From Camarhynchus parvulus (taxonomy: Eukaryota > Chordata > Aves > Passeriformes > Thraupidae), in contig NW_022148556.1 in assembly GCF_901933205.1 (NCBI RefSeq), forward strand, positions 62,001-126,000: a DNA stretch of 64,000 nucleotides, written 5' to 3'. The position numbers and the translations under genes were made by a program. The notes beneath the pieces are model-generated. The model saw only the letters and a program-made list of their open reading frames with translations. It ran no database searches and was not told the DNA's origin. Of the stretch, positions 20,801 to 32,700 are shown in pieces; the stretch's first letter is position 1, and each line of letters opens with the position of its first letter.

Positions 20801-23140
20801 ATCCCAAATCCCATCTCAAATCCCAAATCCCATCCTGAATCCCAAATCTCATCTCAATCCCAAATCCCATCCCAGTCCCAAATCCCAGTCCCATCCAACC
20901 CAACTCAAACACCATCCCAATCCCAAATCCCACCCCAAATCCCATCTTGAATCCCAAATCCCAAATCCCAAACCCCCAAAACCCCAAATCCCAAATCCCG
21001 TACCATGCATTCCATCTCAAACCCAACCCAACCCCAACCCAACCCAACCCAATGAACCCAACCCAACCCTATCCAATCCCACCCACCCCAAACCCCAAAT
21101 CCAACCCCAAAAACGACCCAAATTCCCAAAACCACCCCAAATCCCAAATTCCAACCTGTCCCATGCATTCCATCCCAAAACCAACCCAACCCAACGCAAC
21201 CCAACTCAACCCAACCCAACCGAACCCAACTCAACCCAACCCAACCCAACTCAACCCGACTGAACCCAACCCAACCCAACCCAACCCAACCCAACCCAAC
21301 CCAACGCAACCCAACCCAACCCAACCCAACCCAACCCAACGCAGCTCAACCCAACTCAACCCAACCCAACCCACCCAACCCAATGCAACCCTATCCAATC
21401 CCACCTACCCCAAACCCCAAATCCAACCCCCAAAACCACCCCAAAATCCCGTTGCCAGCCTTCATGCGTGAGGAGATGGCGCAGCGCGCGGCGGCCGAGC
21501 TGCGCCGGGGCCAGCGCAAGCCGCGCAGCCCCCACGGCTGGGGCCTGCTGGAGGCCCTGTGGCTCCTGGCCTTCTACGAGCCCGTGGTGACCGAGGGCCA
21601 CCTGAGGAGGAAGAACCTGGAGTTCATCTTCATCCGCTTCAGCGCCTGGGAGTTCGCGGGCTGCGACAAGCTCTGGGCGGGGCTGGTGACCACGCTGTGC
21701 CACCACGTGCGGCAGCACTTCGGCTCCGGCGCTGCCGCTCAGCGTCTTCCACGTGCTGGGCTCGCGGCCGCGCTTCGCCTCCGGCTTCTCGCAGCGCGAG
21801 TGGATCCTGAAGAGAGGGACCTGCCTGCGGCTCTGGGGGCTGCTGCTGGTGCTGGCGGCGGGCATCGCCATCCTGCTGGTGGCGCTGCTGGTGCCGGGCA
21901 TCAAGGATCACCGCGCTCTCCAGGTGGTGGGCAGCGCCGTGGCGTCGCTGTCGGGCTCCTCGCTGGTGTTGGGAGCCTTGTCCATCCTCAAGAACTTCCT
22001 GGTCAGCGAGAAGAAGAAGATCGAGCGCTTGACCAACAGCGACAGGTTCGCCGGGCAGCTGGGGTTCATGAGCAAGATCCGCGAGGAGGTGGAGGTCCTG
22101 GTGGATTATTTGGCTTTCATGGAAGTCTTCGAGCGCCGCCGGCTGCGCGTGGTGATGGAGATCACCAGCCTAGACCTCTGCTACCCGGAGAAAGTGGCCG
22201 GGGTCTTCAACGCCATGGCCACGCTGCTGTCGGACGCCAACGCGCCCTTCATCTTCCTGCTGGCCGTGGACCCCAGCGTCATCGTGCCGTGCCTGGAGCA
22301 GACGGGCTGCATGAAGGGGCTGGCGGACAACGGCTACCTGTACCTGAACCGCGCCGTCACGCTGCCCTTCTCCATCCCCGAGATGGGCGCCCGCTCCCGC
22401 CTGCGCAGCGTGGCCGCCGCCATCCAGACACGCGAGGACCTCATGTACCGGATCATCGCCGACAACGTCGCCAAAACCCGCGGTGGTTGCGGCGGCTGCG
22501 GCGGCGGCTGCGGCGCGGTTGCGGCAGCGCCCAGCTGGAAGGAGGTGGATTCCGAGGCGGTGGCGTGGATCCACGAGGCGTTCCGGTGCCTCCACGACGC
22601 TTCGGACGTCCTGTGCCGGTACCTGCCGGAGAACGGCGCCAACGTGCGGCGCATCGTCAACACCATCCCCATCACGCTGCGGCTGCTGCTGCACCGCGCC
22701 CAGCGGCGCCGCCGTGGCGAGCTAAGCGCCCAGCGCGCGCGCCGGCCGCCTGGGTGGTGCTGGCCGACCGCTGGCCCTGCCGCCTCAGCTGGACGCTGCA
22801 GTGCCTGGACGACGCCGGGCAGGGCCACGCGGCCGCGGCGGCGGAACCTTCCGGAAGGTCGCTGTGGAGCGTGTTCCAGGAGCACGCCGGGGAGCTGAGC
22901 GCGCTGCGGCAGCCGCTGGCCAAGGTGCTGAGCCTGGACGGAGAGCCCGGGCTCTTCCGGGCCTTCCTGGAGCGCGACTTCCCCTTTGGCGCCGGCGAGG
23001 CGCGGCGGCTGCTCGGCGTCACCGTCAACCTGGACCACTCCATCCGGCAGCAGATGGGGCTGCTCAGGGCCATGGCGCGGCTGGGCAGGGCCGCGCCCGT
23101 CTCCAGGGCGGTGCAGTGCGCCCCGCACGGCGCCCGGTGA
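17851..23140 (+). CDS. NKPD1: NKPD1, KAP-family P-loop domain protein
   Basis: Four exons (17851-17874, 19176-19347, 20127-20261, 21459-23140) with GT/AG and matching phases give about 670 residues. Exon 3 carries TEDDIYCRCLSRTLCHTATP and TVGFYAPCGHRLESLL, the NKPD1 form of the KAP nucleotide-binding region in which the Walker A GxGKS is lost. Exon 4 has FIFIRFSAWEFAGCDKLWAG, two hydrophobic membrane segments (LLLVLAAGIAILLVALLV; VGSAVASLSGSSLVLGAL), a Walker B-like RLRVVMEITSLDLC, and a C-terminus with AWVVLADRWPCRLSW and VNLDHSIRQQMGL. Exon 4 has two compensating frame breaks, near 21725 and 22720. The gene is divergent from LTBP4 and convergent with PPP1R37, as the human PPP1R37-NKPD1 pair is. 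Its molecular function is not well established. Confidence 0.9.
17875..19175. repeat. NKPD1 intron 1: exon 1 donor copies and ten acceptor copies
   Basis: 17875-18240: GGGACCGGGACAGG units carrying two copies of the exon 1 end plus GTAGGA. 18270-19170: GTGATGTCCCCAATGTGTCC units carrying CCCCGCAG followed by GG of exon 2. AGs end at 18291, 18347, 18429, 18468, 18528, 18617, 18724, 18813, 18951 and 19092, plus one mutated copy near 18656. The 18528 and 18724 copies keep about 35-45 bases of exon 2. Confidence 0.9.
19176..19347 (+). CDS. NKPD1: NKPD1 exon 2 (candidate)
   Basis: Open from CCCCAG to GTACGG, 57 codons plus one base, low-complexity: GSCCSSGPGLSLEMSPGLSP then GGCEESEAWLGPGG. Phases fit exons 1 and 3. 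It is not recognisably conserved. Ten tandem copies of its acceptor precede it. Confidence 0.6.
19348..20126. repeat. NKPD1 intron 2 arrays with one exon 3 head copy
   Basis: 19350-19850 is GATCCCGAATCCTGATCC; 19850-20120 is CCCCAAACCCCAAACTCTGA. The 19897-19939 segment is a copy of the exon 3 start behind its CGCAG, differing by one base over about 42, and then returning to the repeat. Confidence 0.92.
20127..20261 (+). CDS. NKPD1: NKPD1 exon 3 (degenerate P-loop)
   Basis: Begins DPPMTEDDIYCRCLSRTLCH and ends HRLESLLAKVT, 45 codons, donor GTGCGT. Strong match to the conserved NKPD1 segment; the P-loop lysine and glycine pattern is missing, as is usual for this family. The acceptor and first 43 bases are duplicated at 19897-19939. 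Confidence 0.9.
20262..21458. repeat. NKPD1 intron 3 arrays
   Basis: 20262-20400 is non-repetitive. 20400-20960 is CCCAAATCCCATCTCAATCC. 21000-21380 is dominated by the 5-bp unit CAACC, with CATGCATTCCATC present twice (21003 and 21161). Confidence 0.88.
21459..23140 (+). CDS. NKPD1: NKPD1 exon 4 with two frame breaks
   Basis: Begins AFMREEMAQRAAAELRRGQ. Homology runs in one frame to about 21722 (HHVRQHFG), moves to the +1 frame (ALPLSVFHVLGSRPRF) until about 22720, and returns to the first frame for AAWVVLADRWPC through the TGA at 23138. The total length still fits the entry and exit phase, so the two shifts cancel. Confidence 0.9.
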
Positions 23141-25020
23141 TTGGGGATTGGGATTTGGGGATTTGGGATCAGAATTTGGGATTTGGGATCAGGGACTGGG
23201 GCGGTTCCATGGGCAGTGCAGTGCGCCCCGCACGGCGCCCGGTGATTGGGGACGGGATTTGGGGATTTGGGGACTGGGATCGGGATTTGGGATCAGGATT
23301 TGGGATTTGGGATCAGGGACTGGGGCGGTTCCATGGGCAGTGCAGTGCGCCCCGCATGGCGCCCCGTGATTGGGGATCGGGATTTGGGGATTTGGGGACT
23401 GGGATCGGGATTTGGGATCAGGATTTGGGATCAGGATTTGGGATTTGGGATCAGGGACTGGGGCGGTTCCATGGGCGGTGCAGTGCGCCCCGCACGGCGC
23501 CCGGTGATTGGGGATCGGGATTTGGGGATTTGGGATCAGGATTTGGGATTTGGGATCAGGGACTGGGGCGGTTCCATGGGCAGTGCAGTGCGACCGCACG
23601 GCGCCCCGTGATTGGGGATCGGGATTTGGGGATTTGGGGACTGGGATCGGGATTTGGGATTTGGGATATGGGATATGGATTTGGGATATGGGATTTGGGA
23701 TTTGGGATCAGGATTTGGGATCAGGATGTGGGGTATGGGATTTGGGATTTGGGAATTTGGGATATGGGATTGGGATTTGGGATATGGGATTTGGGATCAG
23801 GATTTGGGATTGGGATTTGGGATATGGGATCTGGGATCAGGGTTTGGGATTTGGGATCACGATTTGGGATTGGGATTTGGGATTTGGGGACTGGGATTTG
23901 GGATATGGGATATGGGATCAGGATTTGGGATCAGGGATATGGGATTTGGGATTTGGGATACAGGATTGGGATTTGGGATCAGGATTTGGGATACGGGATT
24001 TGGGGATTTGGGGATTTAGGGACTGGGACTGGGGTTTGGGGTTTGGGATCGGGATTTGGGATATGGGATTGGGATTAGGGATTTGGGATTTGAGATTTGG
24101 GATCGGGGACTGGGGCGGTTCCATGGGCAGCAGATGGGGCTGCTGCGGGTGTGCAGGGCGGTGCAGTGCGTCCCACACAGCGCCCGGTGATTGGGGATCG
24201 GGATTTGGGATCGGGGATGGCATCAAGATTCGGGGATTTGGGCATTTGGGATCAGGGACTTGGGGTTTGGGATCAGGATTGGGGATTTGGGATCAGGAAT
24301 GGCATCAAGATTTGGGATTTGGGATTGGGATCACAATCTGTGATTTGGGTTCGGCAATGACACCAGGATTTGGGATTTGGGATCGGGATTTGGGATTGGG
24401 ATTGGCATCCGAACTGGAGATCAGGAATGGCATCGGCATTTGGGATCAGGATTTGGGATTGGGATTCGGGAAATGGGATCAGGATTTGGGATTGGGATTT
24501 GGGACCAGGAATGGCATCAGGATTTGTGATTTGGGATCAGGATTTGAGATTGGGATTTGGGAAATGGGATCAGGATTTGGGATTGGAGATTTGGGATTGG
24601 AGATTTGGGATTGGAGATTTGGGATTAGAGATTTGGGATTGGAGATTTGGGATTGGAGATTTGGGATTGGAGATTTGGGACTGGAGATTTGGGATGTTTG
24701 GGATTGGGATTGGATTGGATTTGGGACTGGAGATTTGGGATTGGAGATTTGGGATTGGAGATTTGGGAAGGATTTGGGATTGGAGATTTGGGATTAGAGA
24801 TTTGGGATTGGAGATTTGGGATTGGAGATTTGGGACTGGAGATTTGGGATTGGAGATTTGGGATTGGAGATTTGGGATTGGGAACAGGATCAGGATTCAG
24901 GATCAGGAACGGCATCGGGATTGGGGATTCGGGATCAGGATTTTGGATTTGGGATCGGGACACGCCCAAGGGCAGGGAAAGCTCCTGGAGGATTTGGGGA
25001 TCTTTTGAGGGGAACAGGGA
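23141..25020. repeat. NKPD1 3' region: tandem copies of the coding end
   Basis: Five further copies of the end of the NKPD1 coding sequence, including its stop context (GCGCCCGGTGATTGGGGAT), lie near 23213, 23334, 23478, 23578 and 24157, separated by GGGATTTGGGATCAGG units. The 24.13-kb copy reaches farther back into coding sequence (CAGCAGATGGGGCTGCTG). 24.55-24.90 kb is GGAGATTTGGGATT. Confidence 0.92.
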
Positions 25021-25478
25021 TTGGGAATTCTGGGTTTTTATCCCAGAATTCTGATCCTGGAGACGCTGGAGGAGTTTGGGAAGATCCAGAGGAAATTCCT
25101 GGGTTTTATTCCTGGTTTTTTGGAGATGTTGGAGCGGTTTGGGACGATCCAGGAGTGAATTCTTTGGTTTTATTCCCAGTTTTTGTCACTGGGAGATGCT
25201 GGAGGAGACTGGGATTGGGAATTCGGGGTTTTGGTCCCGGATTTTGGGGGTGCTGGAGCGGTTTGGGGTGATCCAGGGGTATCCCAAAGGAATTCCGACC
25301 CCTCCTGGGAATCCCCCACCCTGAGACACTTTTGGGATCTCTTCCCAAAATCTGAGCCCTTCTGGGGAGGGAAAATCGGGAAAATCCCCCCCAAAAAAAG
25401 CCCCAAATTTGGGCCACGCCCAAACCCCACCCCACCCAGGATTCCCGGGAAAATTCCGCGGGATCACCCCCCAATAAA
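25021..25478 (+). terminator. Candidate NKPD1 3' end
   Basis: Three diverged repeats of about 110 bp (25050-25300), then more unique sequence with AATAAA at 25473-25478. This would give a long repeat-rich 3' UTR ending just before PPP1R37's own 3' end on the other strand. Inferred from the signal alone. Confidence 0.4.
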
Positions 25479-25658
25479 CCAAGTTCCACCCCCGGCTCTG
25501 TATTTTGGGATTTTTTGGGATTTCCCACCTGTTCTGGGCTTTTTTTTTGGGGATCTTCACCCCCCCCCCCCCCCCCCCACGAAATCCACGAATTCCCAAA
25601 ATCCTGGAATTCCGGGCTGAGCCCCCAAAAAGAGGGCGGGTGACGAATGCAGAATTCC

Positions 25659-26684
25659 TTTAATTAGAAAACAGCCGTTTAACAAAAAAAATTCCACCAC
25701 GGGGAAAAAACGGAGGGGGGGAAAAAACCCAAAAACCGGGAAAAGACAGAAAAACAAACAAAAAAAACCCGAAAAACCAAACCCAGAGGAAACACCAGCG
25801 AAAATTCCCGGCCGGAAAATCGGGAATATCCCCCCGGAATTCCAATCCCCTCCCCTCCCCTCCCCAAGCTCCCTGAAAGATTTTATTGCACTTAAGAAAG
25901 AAAAGCGACCCCCGGGAATTGCCCCGGGAATTTTTGGGGAATTTTTGGGAATTCCGGGCCGGGAGATCCCCGCGGGAAGAATCGCTGGATTTCCCCCTTC
26001 CCCCAACACCTCTGGAAATTTGGGATGGGTGAGGAATTCCAGCCCCTGCCCCTCTCCCCTTTTCCACCTTTCCCCGTTTTCCCGGGAATTCTGCGGCTGG
26101 TGATAAATAGAGACGGGAAAAACGGGGGAAAAAAAAAACGGGAAAAAAAAAAAAACAGAAAAAAAAATGAGGGGGAAAAAAAATAGGGAGAAAAAAAAAT
26201 TCCCAAAGAAACCAAAGCCACCGGAGGAAAAGGAAAGGGAAATTCAAAATAAATAATAAATCCCGGGGTTGTGGTTTTTTTTTTTGTTTAGGGACGGAAT
26301 TCCCAAACCGCCGCCGGGAAAAAGTCGGGGGGGAAAAAAAAAAATCAGGGGAAAAAAAAAAAAAAAATCCGTTTTTTTAGTTTTTGCGTTTCGTGTTTTG
26401 GTTTTTTTTTTTTTTTTTTTTTTCTTTTTTTTCCTTTTTCCCAAAGCAAAGTCCCGAAATTCCCGAGGTTTGGTTGGAATCTTGTGCGGAGAGAAGGGGG
26501 AAAAAAGCTCCGGAGCCTCCCCCCTGCAGGACCTGTGTGGGGAGAGCGGGAGGGAAATGCCAGAAATTCCCAGAAATAATAATTCCCGGAAACTCCGGGA
26601 CGTTCCCAGAAATTCCAGGATTTTTTTTTAATTTTTTTAATTTTTTTTAATTTTTTATTCCCGGGTTTCTCGTACCTGCGGGGG
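25659..26684 (-). terminator. PPP1R37 3' UTR and candidate poly(A) signals
   Basis: After the stop at 26685 the minus strand has AATAAA at 26654-26659, AATAAA at 25882-25887 and ATTAAA at 25659-25664. I favour 25882. The UTR contains long A and T runs (26100-26470), and an uninterrupted C run lies just outside it near 25560. Confidence 0.45.
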
Positions 26685-26767
26685 TCACAGCGGCTCCGCA
26701 GCCGTGTCCTGGCTGGCCTCGAGGAGCAGCTCCTGCAGCTCCTGCTCGTTCCTGGAGCAGCTCAGCT
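26685..26767 (-). CDS. PPP1R37: PPP1R37 exon 12 (C-terminus)
   Basis: Reads [20 protein letters not shown] then DTAAEPL and TGA at 26685-26687. Acceptor CCGCAG, phase matches exon 11. Confidence 0.95.
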
Positions 26768-29700
26768 CTGCGGGCACCGAGCGCTGAACGTTCCGGAACC
26801 CGCCCGCAAATTCCCCATTTTCCCGCTCCTTCCCGCTTTTTCCTACCCCCAACCCAAGGATTTCCACTTTCCCTGCTCCTTTCTTGTTCATTTACCCCAA
26901 TTCCTGCTCCTTTCCCAATTTTTCCTGTTCCCAACCCAGAGATTTGGGATTTTCCCACTCCTTTCCCAGTTTTTCCAGCTGTTTTCCCAGTTTTTCACCC
27001 CAATCCCTGCTCCTTTCCTGTTCATTATCCCCAATTCCTACTCCTTTCCCAGTTTTTCCTGTTCCCAACCCAGAAATTTGGGATTTTCCCGCTCCTTTCC
27101 CAATTTTCCACCCCAATCCCTGCTCCTTTCCCAATTTTTCCTGTTCCCAACCCAGGAATTTGGGATTTTCCCGCTCCTTTCCCAATTTTTCCTCTTCCCA
27201 ACCCAGAAATTTGGGATTTTCCCACTCCTTTCCCAATTTTCCACCCCAATTCCTGCTCTTTTCCCAATTTTTCCTGTTCCCAACCCAGAAATTTGGGATT
27301 TTCCCGCTCCTTTCCCAGTTTTTCCTGTTCCCAACCCAGAAATTTGGGATTTTCCCACTCCTTTCCCACTTTTTCCTGTTCCCAACCCAAGGATTTGGGA
27401 TTTTCCCGCTCCTTTCCCAATTTTCCACCCCAATTCCTGCTCCTTTCCCAGTTTTTCCTGCTCCCAACCCAGGAATTCAGGATTTTCCCGCTCCTTTCCC
27501 AGTTTTCCACCCCAATCCCTGCTCTTTTCCCACTTTTTCCTACTCCCAACCCAGGAATTTGGGATTTTCCCGCTCCTTTCCCAATTTTCCACCCCAATTC
27601 CCGCTCTTTTCCCAGTTTCCTGTTCCCAACCCAGAGATTTGGGATTTTCCCGCTCCTTTCCCAGTTTTTCCTGTTCCCAACCCAGAGATTTGGGATTTTC
27701 CCGCTCCTTTCCCAGTTTTTCACCCCAATTCCCGCTCCTTTCCCAATTTTTCCTCTTCCCAACCCAGGAATTCAGGATTTTTCCGCTCCTTTCCCAATTT
27801 TCCACCCCAATCCCTGCTCCTTTCTTGTTCATTTACCCCAATTCCTGCTCCTTTCCCAGTTTTTCCTGTTCCCAACCCAGAGATTTGGGATTTTCCCACT
27901 CCTTTCCCAGTTTTCCACCCCAATTCCCGCTCTTTTCCCAGTTTTTCCTACTCCCAACCCAAGGATTTCCACTTTCCCAGCTCCTTTCCCAATTTTCCAC
28001 CCCAATTCCTGCTCCTTTCCCAATTTTTCCTCTTCCCAACCCAGAAATTTGGGATTTTCCCGCTCCTTTCCCAGTTTTCCACCCCAATTCCTGCTCCTTT
28101 CCCACTTTTTCCTGTTCCCAACCCAAGGATTTCGGATTTTCCCGCTCCTTTCCCAGTTTTTCCTACCCCCAACCCAGGAATTTGGGATTTTCCCGCTCCT
28201 TTCCCAATTTTCCACCCCAATTCCTGCTCCTTTCCCAATTTTTCCTCTTCCCAACCCAGGGATTTTGGATTTTCCCGCTCCTTTCCCAGTTTTCACCCCA
28301 ATTCCTGCTCCTTTCCCAGTTTTTCCTGTTCCCAACCCAGGGATTTGGGATTTTCCCACTGCTTTTCCCAGTTTTTCCAGCCGTTTTCCCACTTTTTTCG
28401 CCCCGATTCCAAACTCCTGGGAATGCCCCGAGCCCTCTGGAATTTTGGGAATCTCAGAACCTTCTGGAATTTGGGAATCTCAGAACCCCCAGAAATTTGG
28501 GATCCCAGAAAAACTCCCGAACCTGGGAACAGCCTCTTGGGAATTTGGGGATCTCAGAATCGCCCGAATTCCGGGATCCCAACCGCCCATTGCCTGCGGG
28601 AACGGGACTCCCTTGATTTGGATTTGGACTCAAGCTCCCAGAATTCCGATCCCAGAATTCCCGGGAATGCCCCGACCCTGGGAACTCCCTCTGGAATTTG
28701 GGGATCCCAGAATTCCTTGGAATGCCCCGAGCCTGGGAACTTGCGGAATTTGGGAATTTGGGGATCCCTGAACCCCCAGAATTCCAGGATCCCAGAACTC
28801 CCAGAATTCCGGGATCCCAGAATTCCCGGGAATGCCCCAACCCTGGGAACTCCCTCTGGAATTTGGGAATTTGGGGATCTCAGAGCTCCCAGAATTCCAG
28901 GATCCCAAAATTCCTGGGAATGCTCCGACCCTGGGAACTCCCTCTGGAATTTGGGGATCCCAGAATTCCTGGGAATGCCCCGAGCCTGGGAACTCAGAAT
29001 TTGGGAATTTGGGGATCCCTGAATCCCCAGAAATTTAGGATCCCAGAACCTTCAGAAATGCGGGATCCCCAAATTCCCGGGAATGCTCCAACCCTAGGAA
29101 CACCCTCTGGAATTTGGGGATCTCAGAATCTCCCGAATTCCGGGATCCTAGAATTCCCGGGAATGTCTCAACCCTGGGAACTCAGAATTTGGGAATTTGG
29201 GGATCCCTGAACCCCCAGAATTCCGGGATCCCAGAACTCCCGGGAATGCCCTGAGCCCGGGAACTCCCTCTGGAACGTGGGAATTTTTGGGAATTTCTGG
29301 GAATCTCACCGTGCTCGGCCGCGCACGTTCCCGATTTCCCGTCGCCCTCCGGGCCCGGCTCCGGCAGCGCGCGGGCGAAGTCGGCCTTGAGCCCGTTGGG
29401 GAGCGGCGAATCCCGCGAGGGGCTCCCGCATGGAATCCCCTCGGGAACGGCCCCGGATCCGGCGGGAACGGCTCCAAATCCATCGGGAACGGACCCGGAT
29501 CCAACGGGAACGGTGCTGGATCTGACGGGAACGGCCCTGGATGCATCGGGAACGGCTCCAAATCCATCGGGAACAACCCCAGATCCGATGGGAACGGCTC
29601 CAAATCCAACGGGAACGGCCCTGGATCCATCAGGAATGGCCCCGGATCCGATGGAAACAGCGCTGGATCCGTCAGGAACGGCCCCGGATCTGACGGGAAT

Positions 29701-32700
29701 GGCTCCAAATCCATCGGGAACAGCCCCAGATCCGATGGGAACAACCCTGGATCCAACAGTAACCATGTTGGATCCATCGGGAACGGCCCCGGATCCATCA
29801 GGAGCAACCCTTGATCCATGGGGAACGGTGCTGGATCCATGGGGAACAATCCCAGATCCATCAGGAACAGCTCCAGATCCATCAGGAACGGCTCCAGATC
29901 CATCGGGAACGGCGCTGGATCCAATGGGAACAACCCTGGATCCATCAGAAATTGTCCCAGATCCATCAGGAACGGTGCCGGATCCATCGGGAACAGAGCT
30001 GGATCTGACGGGAACGGCTCCAGATCCATCAGGAATGACCCTGGATGCATCAGGAACAATCCCAGATCCATCAGGAACAACCCCAGATCCATCAGAAATT
30101 CCCCCAGATCCTTCAGGAACAACCGGAGATCCATCAGGAACGATCCCAGATCCTTCAGGAACAGTCTCAAATCCATCGGGAACGGCCCTGGATCCATTGG
30201 GAACGGCTCCAGATCCATCGGGAACGCCTCCAGATCCCTTGGGAGCATCTCCAGATGCCTCAGGAACAGTCCCAGGTTCCTTGGGAACGGCCCCGGATCC
30301 TTCCGGAACGTTCTCCACCCGCGTCACCACGAAGATCTTGCGGCCTCTGCCGGGGCTGGAGACGGAAATCCTGCGCTCGCCATTCCCGGAATTCCCGGAA
30401 TTCCCGCAAGATTCCACAACCTCCCTCGAGTCCTTCCCATCCTCCTCCTCCTCCTCCTCCTCCTCGGTGTCCGAGCTGGAATCTCCGGCTGGGGCCGCGT
30501 TGCCGTTCTCCTCCGGGCCGGGGGAAACGCCCTCGGGAATTTCGGGAATTTCGGGGATTTCGGGAATTTCGGGGTCGCCGCCGGAGATCTCGGCCATGGA
30601 GGCCGAGTGCTGGAGCTGCTGCTCCTTCTCCTCCTTCTCCTTGGCCAGGATGAAATTCCGCTTGCAGCCGTTCTGGATCTCGGCCAGCAGCGCCTTCTGC
30701 GTCTCCAGGAAGCTCTTGACCTGCCGGGGGGAAAAATTCGGGAATGGCGGGAAAATCCCCGGGAATCCCAGCGGGAATGGCGGGACAGGAGGATTTTTTG
30801 GGGAATTTTAGGAATTCCAGCCCAAACCAACCTCTTCCTTGGGCTCGAGCTCGAATCCCAAACCCCCAAACTCCCAACACCTCAAGGCGCCATTTCCCGC
30901 TCCGGGAACGCCCCAGAACCATGGGGATTTTTGGAAATTCCCAGAATTTTTTTGGGAATTCCCAGAATTTTTTGGGAATTCCAGGATTTTTTTGGGAGAA
31001 TTCCGGGAATTCCAGCCCAAACCAACCTCTTCCTTGGGCTTGAGGTCGAATCCCAAACCCCCAAATCCCCAAACCCCAACACCTCAAGCGCCGTTTCCCG
31101 CTCCGGGAACACCCCAGAACCGCGGGGATTTTTTTGGTAACTCCCGGAATTTTCTGGGAATTCCGTGGATTTTTTTGGGAATCCCGGGACTCACCGCCTC
31201 CTTCTTGGGCTCATGCTCAAACCCCCAAACCCCCAACTCCCAAATCCCCAAACCCCAACACCTCAAGCGCCGTTTCCCGCTCCGGGAACGCCCCAGAACC
31301 GCAGGGATTTTTTTGGTAACTCCCGGAATTTTTTGGGAATTCCGTGGATTTTTTTGGGGAATCCCGGGACTCACGGCCTCCTTCTTGGGCTCGCGGTCGA
31401 GGTCGAGGCGCAGCAGGGAGTGGTTGACGCGCACCGCCAGCGACAGCGCCATGAGCCCCCCGGTTTTGATGTCGTTCTCGCGCAGGTCCAGGCGCAGCAG
31501 CCGGGGCTCTCGGCCACGAACTCGGCCACGGCCACGGCCCCTGCGGGAAAAAAAATCCCGGGGATTGGGGGGGAAAATATCCCAGGAGTTGGGGGAAATA
31601 TCCCGGGAAATTGGGGGAAATATCCCGGGAAACTGGGGGGAAATATCCCGGGAACTGGGGGGAAATATCCCGGGAAATTGGGGAAAATATCCCGGAAATT
31701 GGGGGAAATATCCCAGGAAATTGGGGGGAAACATCCCGGGAATTGGGGAAAATATCCTGGGAAATTGGGGGGAAAATATCCCGGGAAATTGGGGAAAATA
31801 TCCCGGGAATTGGGGGGGAAATGTCCTGGGAACTGGGGGGGAAAATCCTGGGAATTGGGGGGGAAAATCCTGGGAATTGGGGGCGAAAATCTCCCGGGGA
31901 TTGGGGGGAAAATATCCCGGGAAATCATGGGGATTTCGGGGAAAAAATCCCAGGAATTTGGGGGGAAGAATCCTGGGAATTGGGGGGAAAATATCCCGGG
32001 AACTGGGGGGAAAATATCCCGGGAACTGGGGGAAAAAATCCCGGGAAATTGGGGGAAAATATCCCGGGAAATTGGGGGAAATATCCCGGGGATGGGGGGA
32101 AAATAGCCCGGGAAATTGGGGGGAAAATATCCCGGGAAATCATGGGGATTTGGGGGGAAAAATCCCAGGGATTGGGGGAAAATATCCCGGGAGTTGGGGG
32201 AAAATATCCCGGGAATTGGGGGAAAATATCCCGGGAAATTGGGGAAAATATCCCGGGAAATTGGGGGGAAATATCCCAGGAAATTGGGGGAAAACATCCT
32301 GGGAAATTGGGGAAAATATCCCGGGAAATTGGGGGAAATATCCCGGGAAATTGGGGAAAATATCCCAGGAAATTGGGGAAAATATCCTGGGAATTGGGGG
32401 GGAAATATCCCGGGAAATTGGGGAAAATATCCCGAATTGGGGAAAATATCCCGGGAAATTGGGGAAAATACCCCGGGAAATTGGGGAAAATATTCCGGGA
32501 GTTGGGGGAAAATATCCCAGGAAACTAGTGGGAAAATATCCCAGGAATTGGGGGAAAATATCCCGGGGATTGGGGAAAATATCCCAGCAAATCATGGGGA
32601 TTTCGGGAAAAAATCCCAGGAATTTGGGGGGAAGAATCCTGGGACTTGGGGGGAAAATATCCCGGGGACTGGGGGGAAAATATCCCGGGAATTGGGGGAA

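Noticed and set aside
21383..23140. Single 585-codon frame covering all of NKPD1 exon 4
   Set aside because: Its middle third has no similarity to the family, while the +1 frame there matches clearly. The frame is open only because of high GC content.
26100..26470. Poly(A) tail of a processed pseudogene or SINE
   Set aside because: Several interrupted A and T runs without target-site repeats or a recognisable element body; low-complexity 3' UTR is simpler.
30260..31087. Alternative open frames over PPP1R37 exon 11
   Set aside because: They are shadows of the 21-bp coding repeat; only the minus frame with [16 protein letters not shown] matches the family and both splice phases.
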